DNA of 64,000 bases from Kitasatospora azatica KCTC 9699 (GTDB taxonomy: Bacteria > Actinomycetota > Actinomycetes > Streptomycetales > Streptomycetaceae). The notes beneath the pieces are model-generated. The model searched no databases and was not told the origin of the DNA. It saw nothing but the letters and a program-made list of their open reading frames with translations. Below are positions 43,402-51,535 of this stretch, one piece after another. A program made the position numbers and the translations under genes. The DNA lies in NCBI RefSeq assembly GCF_000744785.1, contig NZ_JQMO01000003.1:5580001-5644000 (forward strand), in the 5' to 3' direction. Positions within the stretch are counted from its first letter, which is position 1. Each line of letters begins with the position of its first letter.

Positions 43402-46209
43402 TCAGCTGCGCGGACGCCCGATGCGGGCCTCGATCTCGGCGGCCCGCGGATGGCCGAGATCGTCGAGGACGGCACGAGCCTGCTCCCAGTACCGCAGGGC
43501 CGGCCCGGTCTCCCCGTTGGCCGCGGCCACGAGGCCGAGGACGTCCAGCGCGATGCCCTCGTCAACGCGGTTGCCGGCTTCCTGGTTCAGCGCGAGGGCC
43601 TGGGTGGCGTACTCGCCGGCTTCTTCGACCCGGTCCAGCATGTGCAGGGTATCGGCGACGTTGGCCATGTCCCGGCCCATGAAGTAGCGGTCGGATCTCT
43701 CGACGGCGATGGCGAGGCCTTCCCGATAGTGGCTGAGAGCGGCTTCGAGATTGCCGAGTTTCCTGTGCGCCTCCCCGAGATTGGAGTGCGCCGCTTCCTC
43801 GCCGTAAGGCAGCCCGATCTGCCGGAAGATCTCGAGTGCCCGCTCCAGCATGCCCACGGCCGCTCGGGCCTCGCCCATCTCGATGTGGACGTAGCCGAGA
43901 TTGATCAGGCAGGACGCTTCCCCTCGGATGTCGGCGAGTCGCCGTCGTATCTCCAGGGCTTGGTCGAGGCAGTCCGCCGCGTCAGCGAGGCGCCCGGCCG
44001 CCTGATAGGCACTGGACAGGCTGTTGAGCACCCACGCGGTCGCTCCCGGATCATCCAGCACCCGGGTGGCAGCCAGCGCCGCCTCGTAGCAGTCGGTCCA
44101 GCCCTCGTCCGGGCGGCGCAGATTGAAGAGATCCCACATCGTGATCGGCAGCTTCCACGCGATCTCGTGCCGACCGGTGCGGGCGGCCTGCAGCACGGCT
44201 GCGACGAGATTCTCCTGCTCCGTCTCGCACCAGGCGAGCGCCTCGTCGTAGTCGGCGAAGTTGAGCGGCCGAACGGAAGGGGCCGGTGGATCGAGCACGA
44301 CATGGCGCCGGGGCGGATTGAGCTTCTTCGTGGCGGCCGCACTGGTATGGAGGTACCAGCCGAGCAGCCGGTCGGCGCCGGCATCCTGCTCCTGCGGCGG
44401 ATCCTCCGACTGCGCGCACTCGATGGCGTAGACACGCAGCAGGTCGTGCAGGCGGTAGCGCCCCGGGCCCGGGGCAACGACCAGGTGCATGTCGACCAAG
44501 GCGTCCAGGATCCGCGCGGCGCTGGCCGCCGGCAGCGCCAGCAGTGCGGCCGCCGCGGCGAGGGTGGTGAAGGGCCCCTCGCACTGACCGAGCAGACGGA
44601 AAGCACGGGCCTGGTCCGGTTGCAGATTCCGGTAGCTCACCGCGAAGGTCGTCCGAACCGCCCGGTCCTCGACCTGGAGCTCGTCCAGCAGCCTTTCCTG
44701 ACCACCGAGTTGATCGGCAAGGGCCTGAACACTCCAGCTGGGCTGGGCGACCAGCCGGGCGGCGGCGATCCTGATGGCAAGGGGCAGGCCCGCACAGGCC
44801 GCCAGTACGGAGGCGACCGCTCGCGGTTCTGCTCCGGCCCGCTGCGCCCCGATGATCCGGGTGAACAACTCGCGCGCCTCGTCGTGGGGCAGGGTGCTGA
44901 GCGTCAGCCGGTCCGCACCGTCCAAGCTGGCCAGCATGCTGCGGCTCGTGACGAGCACGGCGCAGCCACCAACTCCGGGCATCAGGGGGCGCACCTGAGC
45001 AGCGTCCTTGACATCGTCCAGCAGGATCAGCACGCGCTGCCCGGCCAGCAGACTCCGATACAGTGCTCCGCGCTCATCGGGATCAGCCGGTATTCGCTCC
45101 GTCGTGATGCCCAGACCGCGCAGGAATCGGGCCAGTATCTCGGTGGGGTTGGTCGGCGACGGACCGCTTCCCAGCATGTCGGCGTGGAGTTGGCCGTCGG
45201 CGAATCGGCTGCGCACCAGATGGGCCACATGGACAGCCAGGGCGGTCTTGCCGAAACCGCCGGCACCGTCGATCGCCGACAGCACCACTGGTCCGATCGG
45301 CCGCTCGGAATCCGTCCCCGCCAAGAGGCTCACAAGGCGATCCACCTGCTCGGCCCGACCGGTGAAGTCAGCGAGATCCGCAGGTAATTGAACCGGACGT
45401 ACGCGAGCCGCACGGCCGGCCGACCGGCCGCCGAAGCCGGCCTGCCGGGGTGCTGCCCATGCCAGTCCAGGGTCCTCGGCCAGGATCGCGCCGTGCAGCG
45501 CCCGCAGCTCGACCCCCGGTTCGAGGCCCAACTCCTCGACCAGCAGACGGCGCCCGGCCTGGAACACCGCGAGCGCATCGGCGCGTCGCCCGCTGCGGTA
45601 CAGGGCCAGCATGAGCTGGCAGCGGAAGTGCTCCCGCAACGGCCAATCCTCGACCAGGCGGCTGAGCTCCGCGACGAGCTTGTGGTGGTCGCCGAGCGCG
45701 AGCTCGGCCTCGATCCGGCCTCGCAGCGCATCCAGCCGGCGTTCCTGCAGCGGCGGAACTGTCTGCATGCCCAGCAACTCTCCGGGCAGATCCTCCAACG
45801 GCTCACCCCGCCAGCAGGCCAGGGCGCCGACGAACAGCTCGCCGGCTGCCCGCCAATCCTCCACTCCCTCGGCAGCGATGCCTTGTTGGTGGAGATCCTC
45901 GAAGCGGCGCAGATCCACCTCTTTCGGATCGGCAGTCAGCCGGTAGCCGGGACGCGCGGTCCTGATCCGAGCTCCGACCTGCGGCCCGAGGCTCTTGCGC
46001 AGCCTCACCACCATCACCTGGAGCGCCGCACGAGGCTGACGGGGAGGTGTGCCCTCCCACACGTACTCGGCCAATGAGTCGGTCGAGACGGCGTAGCCGG
46101 CGTGGAGGAGCAGCACGGCCAGGAGGGTCCTCAGCCGCCCGTCAGGAATCCGGCACAGCTCACCGTCGTCGTCCCTGACTTCCAAAGGCCCGAGCAGCCT
46201 GAAGTCCAC
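43402..46209 (-). CDS. SARP-family regulator with NB-ARC and TPR domains (3)
   Basis: About 935 aa: winged helix ('VDFRLLGPLEVRDDDGEL'), BTAD domain to about 255, NB-ARC ATPase (P-loop 'GAGGFGKTALAV', Walker B 'VLILLDDV') and a TPR C-terminus with repeated 'YREGLAIA..', 'LGNLEAALSHYR' units. The GTG at 46209 starts exactly at the winged helix after a GGGGGGTGGGA run. An in-frame TTA codon at 45385-45387 predicts bldA dependence, as in the other two SARPs of the window. It converges on the lectin-module gene and may control the secreted-protein pair or a cluster elsewhere. Confidence 0.9.
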   Translation of the reverse strand: MDFRLLGPLEVRDDDGELCRIPDGRLRTLLAVLLLHAGYAVSTDSLAEYVWEGTPPRQPRAALQVMVVRLRKSLGPQVGARIRTARPGYRLTADPKEVDLRRFEDLHQQGIAAEGVEDWRAAGELFVGALACWRGEPLEDLPGELLGMQTVPPLQERRLDALRGRIEAELALGDHHKLVAELSRLVEDWPLREHFRCQLMLALYRSGRRADALAVFQAGRRLLVEELGLEPGVELRALHGAILAEDPGLAWAAPRQAGFGGRSAGRAARVRPVQLPADLADFTGRAEQVDRLVSLLAGTDSERPIGPVVLSAIDGAGGFGKTALAVHVAHLVRSRFADGQLHADMLGSGPSPTNPTEILARFLRGLGITTERIPADPDERGALYRSLLAGQRVLILLDDVKDAAQVRPLMPGVGGCAVLVTSRSMLASLDGADRLTLSTLPHDEARELFTRIIGAQRAGAEPRAVASVLAACAGLPLAIRIAAARLVAQPSWSVQALADQLGGQERLLDELQVEDRAVRTTFAVSYRNLQPDQARAFRLLGQCEGPFTTLAAAAALLALPAASAARILDALVDMHLVVAPGPGRYRLHDLLRVYAIECAQSEDPPQEQDAGADRLLGWYLHTSAAATKKLNPPRRHVVLDPPAPSVRPLNFADYDEALAWCETEQENLVAAVLQAARTGRHEIAWKLPITMWDLFNLRRPDEGWTDCYEAALAATRVLDDPGATAWVLNSLSSAYQAAGRLADAADCLDQALEIRRRLADIRGEASCLINLGYVHIEMGEARAAVGMLERALEIFRQIGLPYGEEAAHSNLGEAHRKLGNLEAALSHYREGLAIAVERSDRYFMGRDMANVADTLHMLDRVEEAGEYATQALALNQEAGNRVDEGIALDVLGLVAAANGETGPALRYWEQARAVLDDLGHPRAAEIEARIGRPRS

Positions 46210-46317
46210 GTCCCACCCCCCATAGCGCCGCCAGCCCCCTGCGGCTACGCCCCGTGTAGGAGGAGTGTAAGCGTGAGAAGTCAGGATCGGGTCGATACCG
46301 TTCCCGGGGGAGAAGGC

Positions 46318-46635
46318 ATGCCTAGAGAGTCCCTGACCGAATGTCCGAGATGTTCCGGATGCCTTGCCAACCCCCTGCCGGAGTCGGCCGACCAACACGT
46401 GGAGGCCCCCGCGAAGCCCTCGCGGCCACGCCGTCCACCGGTCGACGAACTGTCGGACCTGGAGCACGAATTGATCGTCCTGCTGGCCAGCGGGCTGACG
46501 GACGAGACCGCCGCGAAGCGGCTGGGAATCTCGCTGCGCACCGAGCGGCGCCTGGTGGCCGGCCTCATGCGGCGCCTCAACGCCACCAGCCGGTTCGACG
46601 CCGGGATCAAGGCGGCGCAGCGCCGTTGGATCTGA
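46318..46635 (+). CDS. Small LuxR-type helix-turn-helix protein
   Basis: 105 aa from ATG 46318 (GGGGGAG upstream). A Cys-containing N-terminus ('ECPRCSGCL', possibly metal-binding) and a linker precede a GerE/LuxR-type DNA-binding domain: 'LSDLEHELIVLLASGLTDETAAKRLGISLRTERRLVAGLMRRL', ending 'SRFDAGIKAAQRRW'. There is no receiver domain. It is divergent from SARP (3), 108 bp apart, so it may regulate or be regulated with it. Confidence 0.75.
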   Translation: MPRESLTECPRCSGCLANPLPESADQHVEAPAKPSRPRRPPVDELSDLEHELIVLLASGLTDETAAKRLGISLRTERRLVAGLMRRLNATSRFDAGIKAAQRRWI

Positions 46636-47089
46636 TCACGGTCTGCCGGCTGCAGCCAGGGTGGTGACGGCAGCGCCGTAGGCGCACTCGACCGGGACGG
46701 CCCCTATCTCTGGCCGCGCCGTTCCGGACTGGCGACGGACGAACGGCGCGGCGGGTGCCGACCCGCCGGTCCCACGCGGCTCAGAACAGGGGTCGCCGGC
46801 CCGTCCGCAGCGTCCGGCAGGCCGGGGAGCGCGTCCTGCCACGGACTGATTCTGACGTTCGACCCTGGAAAACAAAAAGTGCTGGTCGAGATGGATCTCA
46901 ACCAGCACATCGTCGCAGGCCGTAGGCCCAGAGTTGATGTTCGAGGGGTGTGTCGACCCATACGCACATGCCGCTGTTGCGCGGGCAACTGGCACTGCCA
47001 TAGTAGATTCGCTGCGGCCAGCCACAGTCCTACTACAGATATGGTGCCCGCTGCGGATGGCGGCGCGCAAGGGCAGCCCGGTTTCACCC
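46636..47089. other. Intergenic region, LuxR-type gene to IS element
   Basis: About 450 bp with lower G+C around 46860-47040. It contains the hairpin at 46879-46908. Minus-strand frames are open here but I see no ribosome site or recognisable product. Nothing else can be supported. Confidence 0.4.
46879..46908 (-). terminator. Hairpin with T-run, minus-strand terminator candidate
   Basis: GTGCTGGT (46879-46886) pairs with ACCAGCAC (46901-46908), and the inner GAGAT/ATCTC extends the stem around a two-base loop. On the minus strand it is followed by TTTTTGTTTT, the layout of an intrinsic terminator, which is rare in such GC-rich DNA. No minus-strand gene clearly feeds it. Confidence 0.5.
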
Positions 47090-48271
47090 TGTCGGGCTCG
47101 GAAAGTCATCGCCGCAGGTGGCAGCGGTGGGGCGATGGCGCCTGGCACCATGTCCGCGTGATTGTCTCGCTGCTGTACAAGGTGACCCGCAAGCTGTTGT
47201 CTGCCCCCGAGGTGCTGCTGCGGCGCGGCACCTCGAAGGACGCGGAGTTGCTTGTGCTCCGGCACGAGAACGCGGTGCTGCGCCGCCAGATCGTCGGCCG
47301 GGTCCGCTACGAGCCGGCAGATCGGCTCTGGCTGGCAGCGCTGTCGAGCCTGATACCCCGTCACCGGTGGCGCGAGGTCTTCCCGGTCGCCCCGGGCACG
47401 CTGCTGGCGTGGCATCGCAGGTTCATCGCGGCGAAGTGGGACTACAGCGCGGCGAACCCGGACCGGGCGCCCGTCGACCCGAACGGCGATCAAGAAACTG
47501 ATCCTGCGGCTCGCTCGAGAGAACGCGAGGTGGGGACACCGGCGGATACAGGGGGAACTCGCCCGCCTCGGGCACCCGATCGCCGCATCCACGGTGTGGG
47601 AGATCCTCCACGCGGCGGGCATCGACCCGGCTCCGCGTCGCACCGGCCCGACGTGGCGCGAGTTCCTCACGGCCCAGGCCGAGGGCATCATCGCCGTCGA
47701 CTTCTTCCATCTCGACACGATGCTCGGCCGGCGCCTGTACGCGCTGGCATTCATCGAGCACGGCAGCCGGCGCCTGTACATCGCCGGCGTCACCGCCCAC
47801 CCCACCCGGGACTGGGCGGTGCAGCAGGCCCGGAACGTGGCCGCCGACCTCGGTTGACGCACGGAGTCCCTACGCTTCCTACTACGTGACCGCGACGGCA
47901 AATACGGGCAGTCCTTCGACGCCGTCTTCGAGGCCGAGGAGATCGAGATCCTCAAGAGCGCACCGCGAGTTCCCCGGATGAACGCCCACTGCGAGCGAGT
48001 GATCGGGAGCATCCGGCGTGAAGCCCTGGACCATGTGCTCATCATGAACGAGGCCCACGCCCGCCACGCCCTGGCCGCCTACCAGCAGCACTACAACGAA
48101 CACCGTCCCCACCGTGCCCGCAACCAACTACCACCCGGCACCCATGAGCAGACCACCGTCGCACACGACCTCCAAGGCCACAGACTCCTGCGCACCCGCG
48201 TCCTCGGCGGCGTCATCAACGAGTACCGATACGCAGCCTGACCGGCAGCGACGACTTTTCCGAGCCCCACA
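47090..48271 (+). mobile_element. Decayed IS481-like insertion sequence with terminal inverted repeats
   Basis: About 1182 bp bounded by imperfect inverted repeats of about 26-27 bp: the left end reads TGTCGGGCTCGGAAAGTC and the right end, on the complementary strand, TGTGGGGCTCGGAAAAGTC, continuing with near-identical GTCRTCGCYGC. Both begin with TGT as in IS481 relatives. No target-site duplication is evident. The only gene inside is a broken integrase-core transposase. The right end directly abuts the serine recombinase remnant. Confidence 0.75.
47158..48241 (+). pseudogene. Integrase-core (rve) transposase, broken by a frameshift and a stop
   Basis: From GTG 47158 the product starts 'VIVSLLYKVTRKLLSAPEVLLRRGTSKDAELLVLRHENAVLRRQI' and ends its frame near 47465. 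It continues in another frame as 'RTAIKKLILRLARENARWGHRRIQGEL' and 'IIAVDFFHLDTMLGRR' (first Asp), stops at TGA 47855-47857, then resumes in the same frame with 'ESLRFLLRDRDGKYGQSF' (second Asp), 'NAHCERVIGSIRREALDH' (Glu) and 'HYNEHRPHRARNQLPP'. The DDE residues are all readable, so decay is recent: one frameshift and one nonsense codon. Confidence 0.85.
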
Positions 48272-48612
48272 GGATCGCCGAAACCGAAACCCAACGCGCC
48301 AGAGCCGAGGCACGACTTCGAACCGCAACCGGCACCCGCCGCACCCAGGCCCTGACCGAACAGCAGATCGCCGACCTCGTAGATCAAGCCGGCAGCATGA
48401 TCGACGTCCTACGCGATGCCAAGCCCGAGACCAAGCGGCAGACTTACGCCGCCCTCGGCCTGCGCTGCGACTACAATCACGCACAACGCAAAATGCAGGT
48501 CAGGATCGCTCCTGACCTGCATTCCCTCGCCAACAACGTTGGCGAATGGGTCGTGTCCGAGGGGGGACTTGAACCCCCACGCCCGATAAAGGGCACTAGC
48601 ACCTCAAGCTAG
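48272..48612 (+). pseudogene. C-terminal remnant of a phage/ICE-type serine recombinase
   Basis: The frame begins right at the IS right end with 'RIAETETQRARAEARLRTATGTRR', then 'LTEQQIADLVDQAGSMIDVLRDAKPETKRQTYAALGLRCDYNHAQRKMQVRI'. This is the coiled-coil and C-terminal part of large serine recombinases of actinomycete phages and integrative elements. The catalytic N-terminus is absent. The frame runs on into the 3' half of the tRNA-Leu gene before stopping at 48612, placing the remnant at an integration junction. Confidence 0.72.
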
Positions 48613-48638
48613 CGCGTCTGCCATTCCGCCACCCGGAC
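48554..48638 (-). tRNA. tRNA-Leu (anticodon GAG)
   Basis: Read on the minus strand from 48638: acceptor GTCCGGG pairs with CTCGGAC, D-arm GGCGGAATGGCAGACGC, anticodon stem CTAGC/GCTAG with loop TTGAGGT (anticodon GAG), a long variable arm (TGCCCTTTATCGGGCG) as in class II tRNAs, and a TTCAAGT T-loop. Discriminator A is at 48554; CCA is not encoded. The 3' end faces the recombinase remnant, as expected when a tRNA 3' end was used as an attachment site. Confidence 0.95.
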
Positions 48639-48994
48639 TGGGTGTGTGCCTTGGGTTCCGGTCTCGGGCCCTGCGGCGACAGAGAGAACAGTAGCAGGCT
48701 TTGGGAGTGGTCCTCACCTGGGATTCTCTGGTGGTGAGGGGGGTGGGTGAGCGGATGCGAGCTGGACGGGGGTGGGAGTTGGGCGGGAGTGGTGGGGAAG
48801 TGGTCAAGGTCGGTCAGGAATGGTCCGGCGGGGGCAAGTTCCTCGACCCTGCGCAAGGAATCGGGCGGCTCTCCTAGCCTCTGAAGTGAAGGGGAGCCCC
48901 TGAACGGAACGCCCCGTTCCCGAAAGGTCGGCCGGTGCCGGCGATGCGGCTGGTGCCGGCGATGCCTCCCGAGTCCGGAGGAAGGTGGCACAAC
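48639..48994. other. Intergenic region: tRNA promoter and ATPase-gene leader
   Basis: About 355 bp containing the upstream region of tRNA-Leu (minus) and of the ATPase gene (plus). An inverted GAACG/CGTTC pair lies near 48912-48932. In-frame ATGs at 48935 and 48962 are possible earlier starts of the ATPase gene. No other gene is seen. Confidence 0.4.
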
Positions 48995-49513
48995 GTGGAG
49001 CGGACCAGCGTGACGGCGACCGAACTGACGCAGGCCGAGGCGGTGACCGAGGGTCGGACCGCACAGGTGGCGCCGGCCGCCGCCGAGGAGGGCCTGTGGC
49101 GGATCGTCGCTGGAGCGCAGGAGTCCTCGGTCCCACAGGTCAGGCACGCGGTGCGGGATCTGCTGCGCAGGTGCGGGCTGGTCGGCGAGCGTTACGAGGA
49201 ACTGACCGACGGGCTGCTGCTGATCGTTTCGGAACTGGTCACCAACGTGGTCGCGCACGCGGCGGTATTGACCCCGCAGGTGACCACCGAGGTGACCATC
49301 GGCGGTGGCCAGGTGCGGGTGGCGGTGGAGGACGGGCATCCGTACCGGCCCAAGGCGGTGCAGAGCGACGAGGGGCAGACCGGCGGGCGCGGACTGATGC
49401 TGGTCAAGAGCATCGCGCTGGAGGCCGGCGGTTCGTGTGACGTGGAGCAGGCCGGGGACGGCGGCAAGGTGATCTGGGCCTCCCTGCCGCTGCCCCCCGG
49501 CCCACGCGGATAG
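48995..49513 (+). CDS. RsbW-like ATP-binding protein (anti-sigma/HATPase_c family)
   Basis: 172 aa from GTG 48995 (GGAGGAAGG upstream); an ATG at 48935 would add 20 residues. The fold signature is clear: 'VPQVRHAVRDLLRRCGL', N-box 'LLLIVSELVTNVVAHAA', G1 box 'VRVAVEDGHPYRP' and G2 'TGGRGLMLVKSIA'. Streptomycetes have many such single-domain kinases, usually anti-sigma factors or their relatives. The gene is monocistronic and convergent with idi. The stop codon is the first triplet of the 21-bp tandem array. Confidence 0.85.
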   Translation: MERTSVTATELTQAEAVTEGRTAQVAPAAAEEGLWRIVAGAQESSVPQVRHAVRDLLRRCGLVGERYEELTDGLLLIVSELVTNVVAHAAVLTPQVTTEVTIGGGQVRVAVEDGHPYRPKAVQSDEGQTGGRGLMLVKSIALEAGGSCDVEQAGDGGKVIWASLPLPPGPRG

Positions 49514-49615
49514 CTGCGGCTACCAGTCGCGCAGCCGTGGCTGCCGGTCGCGTAGCCGCCGCTACCAGTCACGTAGCTACAGCTACCAGTGGCGTAGCTA
49601 CAGCTACCAGTCGCG
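49511..49615. repeat. Five tandem 21-bp repeats spanning both convergent stop codons
   Basis: Units start at 49511, 49532, 49553, 49574 and 49595, all 21 bp, built on TAGCTACAGCTACCAG plus TCGCG with a few changes. Unit 1 supplies the TAG stop of the ATPase gene and unit 5 the TAG stop of idi on the other strand. Each unit has the near-palindrome AGCTACAGCT, able to fold. It may act as the shared transcription end. Confidence 0.9.
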
Positions 49616-50194
49616 CCCGGCGATCTCCCGGATCCCGGGCAGCGCCGCCTCGAAGACCGTGTTGAACCAGACCGAGAACGGCTTCTGCGCCTGCAGCTCC
49701 TTCAGCTCCCGCGCGGTGACGAAGCGGGTGTCGTCGACCTCCTCCGGGTCCGGCCGCAGTTCGTCCGTCATCAGCCCGACGAACAGGTGGTTCCACTCCC
49801 GCTCGATGAGCCCGGAGGCCTCGTCCGGCAGGTCGTAGCGGACGGTGCCGGCCGCGCAGAGCAGCGCGGGGGCGGTGCCGAGCTCCTCGGCGGTGCGCCG
49901 GGCGGCGGCGACGAACGGCGGCTCGTCGGGGTAGGGGTGGCCGCAGCAGGTGTTCGACCAGACACCGGGGGAGTGGTACTTGCCCAGGGCCCGGCGCTGC
50001 AGCAGCAGTCGGCCCTGCTGGTCGAAGAGGAAGACCGAGAACGCCCGGTGGAGGTGCCCGGGCTGCTGGTGCGCCCAGAGCTTCTCCGCGGTGCCGATGG
50101 TGACACCGGTGTCGTCTACCAGCTCCAGCTTGATCTCCGGAGCGACGACGGTCGGCGGCTCGGCGGCCAGGCTGGTCGGTCGGCTCTCTGGCAT
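49604..50194 (-). CDS. idi: Isopentenyl-diphosphate delta-isomerase, type I
   Basis: 196 aa Nudix-fold enzyme interconverting IPP and DMAPP for isoprenoid (including hopanoid) synthesis. Landmarks: 'HRAFSVFLFDQQGRLLLQRRALGKYHSPGVWSNTCCGHP' with the catalytic Cys in 'NTCCGHP', metal-binding His residues, and the Nudix-like 'AARRTAEELG' and 'EWNHLFVG'. ATG 50194 follows GAAAGAGG. The protein ends R-D-W, and the last codons plus the stop form the first unit of the tandem array on this strand. In S. coelicolor idi also lies near the hopanoid genes. Confidence 0.95.
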   Translation of the reverse strand: MPESRPTSLAAEPPTVVAPEIKLELVDDTGVTIGTAEKLWAHQQPGHLHRAFSVFLFDQQGRLLLQRRALGKYHSPGVWSNTCCGHPYPDEPPFVAAARRTAEELGTAPALLCAAGTVRYDLPDEASGLIEREWNHLFVGLMTDELRPDPEEVDDTRFVTARELKELQAQKPFSVWFNTVFEAALPGIREIAGRDW

Positions 50195-50779
50195 TGGACC
50201 TCTTTCGGCACGGGGACCGGCGCCGCCACCCGGGTAAGCCACCTCGGGCAAGCCCCCCCGGTCCAGCGGACGGCAGCGCGCCCCGGCGCGAACTGTGCCG
50301 CGTGCGGAGGGCGTCGGTGCCCCAGTCTGCCCCATGGGCGCGTCGTGGGGACGGATTCGACGCACGAGCGGCCTTCCGGGGGGTGAAGAGGCGCGCACCT
50401 CGGCAAATCCCCGGCGTGCGCGCTGTTCGCACGCCCCCAGCAACCGCTCAGCAGATTCCCATCAAGCTCCCAACAACCTCCCGCCAGGCTCCCAACAACT
50501 GCCCGCCAACCCCCCGCCAACCTTCCACCGACCTCCCACCGACCCCTCCTCGCAACTGATCGTGCACATGATCAACACGCTTCGGGCACCTGCTGTCCAG
50601 CTGCCCAGGCCGCCGTTCGGGCTGGTCGCGCGGGTCGCCTACCATCACATAGACACGGTGCACCGCCGCAGGGCGGGACCGGGGCGCCGACTCGTCGGTC
50701 GGCACAGGGGGACCCCAGGGCAGCACGGCGTAGCAGCACCACAGCACGGCACCCGGTACGACGAAACAGGAGACCCCGC
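50195..50779. other. Intergenic region between idi and the polar-lipid operon
   Basis: 585 bp. A C-rich stretch at about 50450-50560 contains two copies of CTCCCAACAAC and several CCGCCAAC variants; 50560-50640 is more A+T-rich and probably carries the operon promoter. No coding frame with a ribosome site was found. Confidence 0.4.
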
Positions 50780-51535
50780 ATGATCGGCCTCGTTCTGGCG
50801 GCCGGAGCCGGCCGACGGCTCCGCCCGTACACCGACACGCTCCCCAAGGCGCTGGTACCGGTGGACGGCGAGAAGACCGTGCTGGACCTCACCCTCGGCA
50901 ACTTCGCCGAGGTCGGCCTGCGCGAGGCCGCCATCGTCGTCGGCTACCGCAAGGAAGCGGTGTACGACCGCAAGGACGCGCTGGAGCAGAAGTACGGCGT
51001 CAAGCTCACCCTGGTCGAGAACGACAAGGCCGAGGAGTGGAACAACGCCTACTCCCTCTGGTGCGCCCGCGAGCTCTTCGGCGAGGGCCTGCTGCTGGCC
51101 AACGGTGACACCGTGCACCCGGCCTCGGTGCAGCGCACCATGCTGGACGGCAACGACCGGCTGACCGCCGAGGGCCGGGCGCCGGGCATCCTGCTCGCGC
51201 TGGACACCGTGAAGAAGCTGGCCGACGAGGAGATGAAGGTCATCGTCGACCCGGCAAAGGGCGTGCAAAGGATCACCAAACTGATGGACCCGGCCGAGGC
51301 GACCGGCGAGTACATCGGCCTCACCGTGATCAACCCGTCCGCCGCCGCCGACCTGACCGACGCGCTGCGCACCACCTACGAGCGCGACCCGCAGCTCTAC
51401 TACGAGGACGGCTACCAGGAGATGGCCGACCGCGGCCTGCGGATCGACGTGCAGCCGATCGGCGAGGTCTCCTGGGTCGAGGTCGACAACCACGAGGACC
51501 TGGCGAAGGCGCGGGAGATCGCGTGCCAGTACTGA
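50780..51535 (+). CDS. Sugar/polyol-phosphate nucleotidyltransferase
   Basis: 251 aa. The N-terminal 'LVLAAGAGRRLRPYTDTLPKALVPVDG' is the nucleotide-binding loop (G-x-G-x-R...P-K) of the NTP_transferase fold; 'LLLANGDTVHP' gives the metal-binding Asp. It should activate a phosphorylated alcohol or sugar as an NDP derivative. It is the first gene of a six-gene operon and overlaps the dehydrogenase gene by 13 bp. The neighbouring CDP-alcohol transferase suggests CTP is the donor, making a CDP-polyol, but this is inference. Confidence 0.88.
   Translation: MIGLVLAAGAGRRLRPYTDTLPKALVPVDGEKTVLDLTLGNFAEVGLREAAIVVGYRKEAVYDRKDALEQKYGVKLTLVENDKAEEWNNAYSLWCARELFGEGLLLANGDTVHPASVQRTMLDGNDRLTAEGRAPGILLALDTVKKLADEEMKVIVDPAKGVQRITKLMDPAEATGEYIGLTVINPSAAADLTDALRTTYERDPQLYYEDGYQEMADRGLRIDVQPIGEVSWVEVDNHEDLAKAREIACQY

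Noticed and set aside
46704..47087. Minus-strand small open frame through the hairpin, possible small peptide gene
   Set aside because: No ribosome site, and the most distinctive residues are encoded by the palindrome itself. The terminator reading is simpler.
47081..48280. Target-site duplication around the IS
   Set aside because: The bases flanking the two inverted repeats do not match, so no duplication can be claimed; later deletion on the left is likely.
49511..49615. Possible CRISPR array
   Set aside because: The units are contiguous 21-bp repeats with no unique spacers and no cas genes nearby; it is a simple tandem array.
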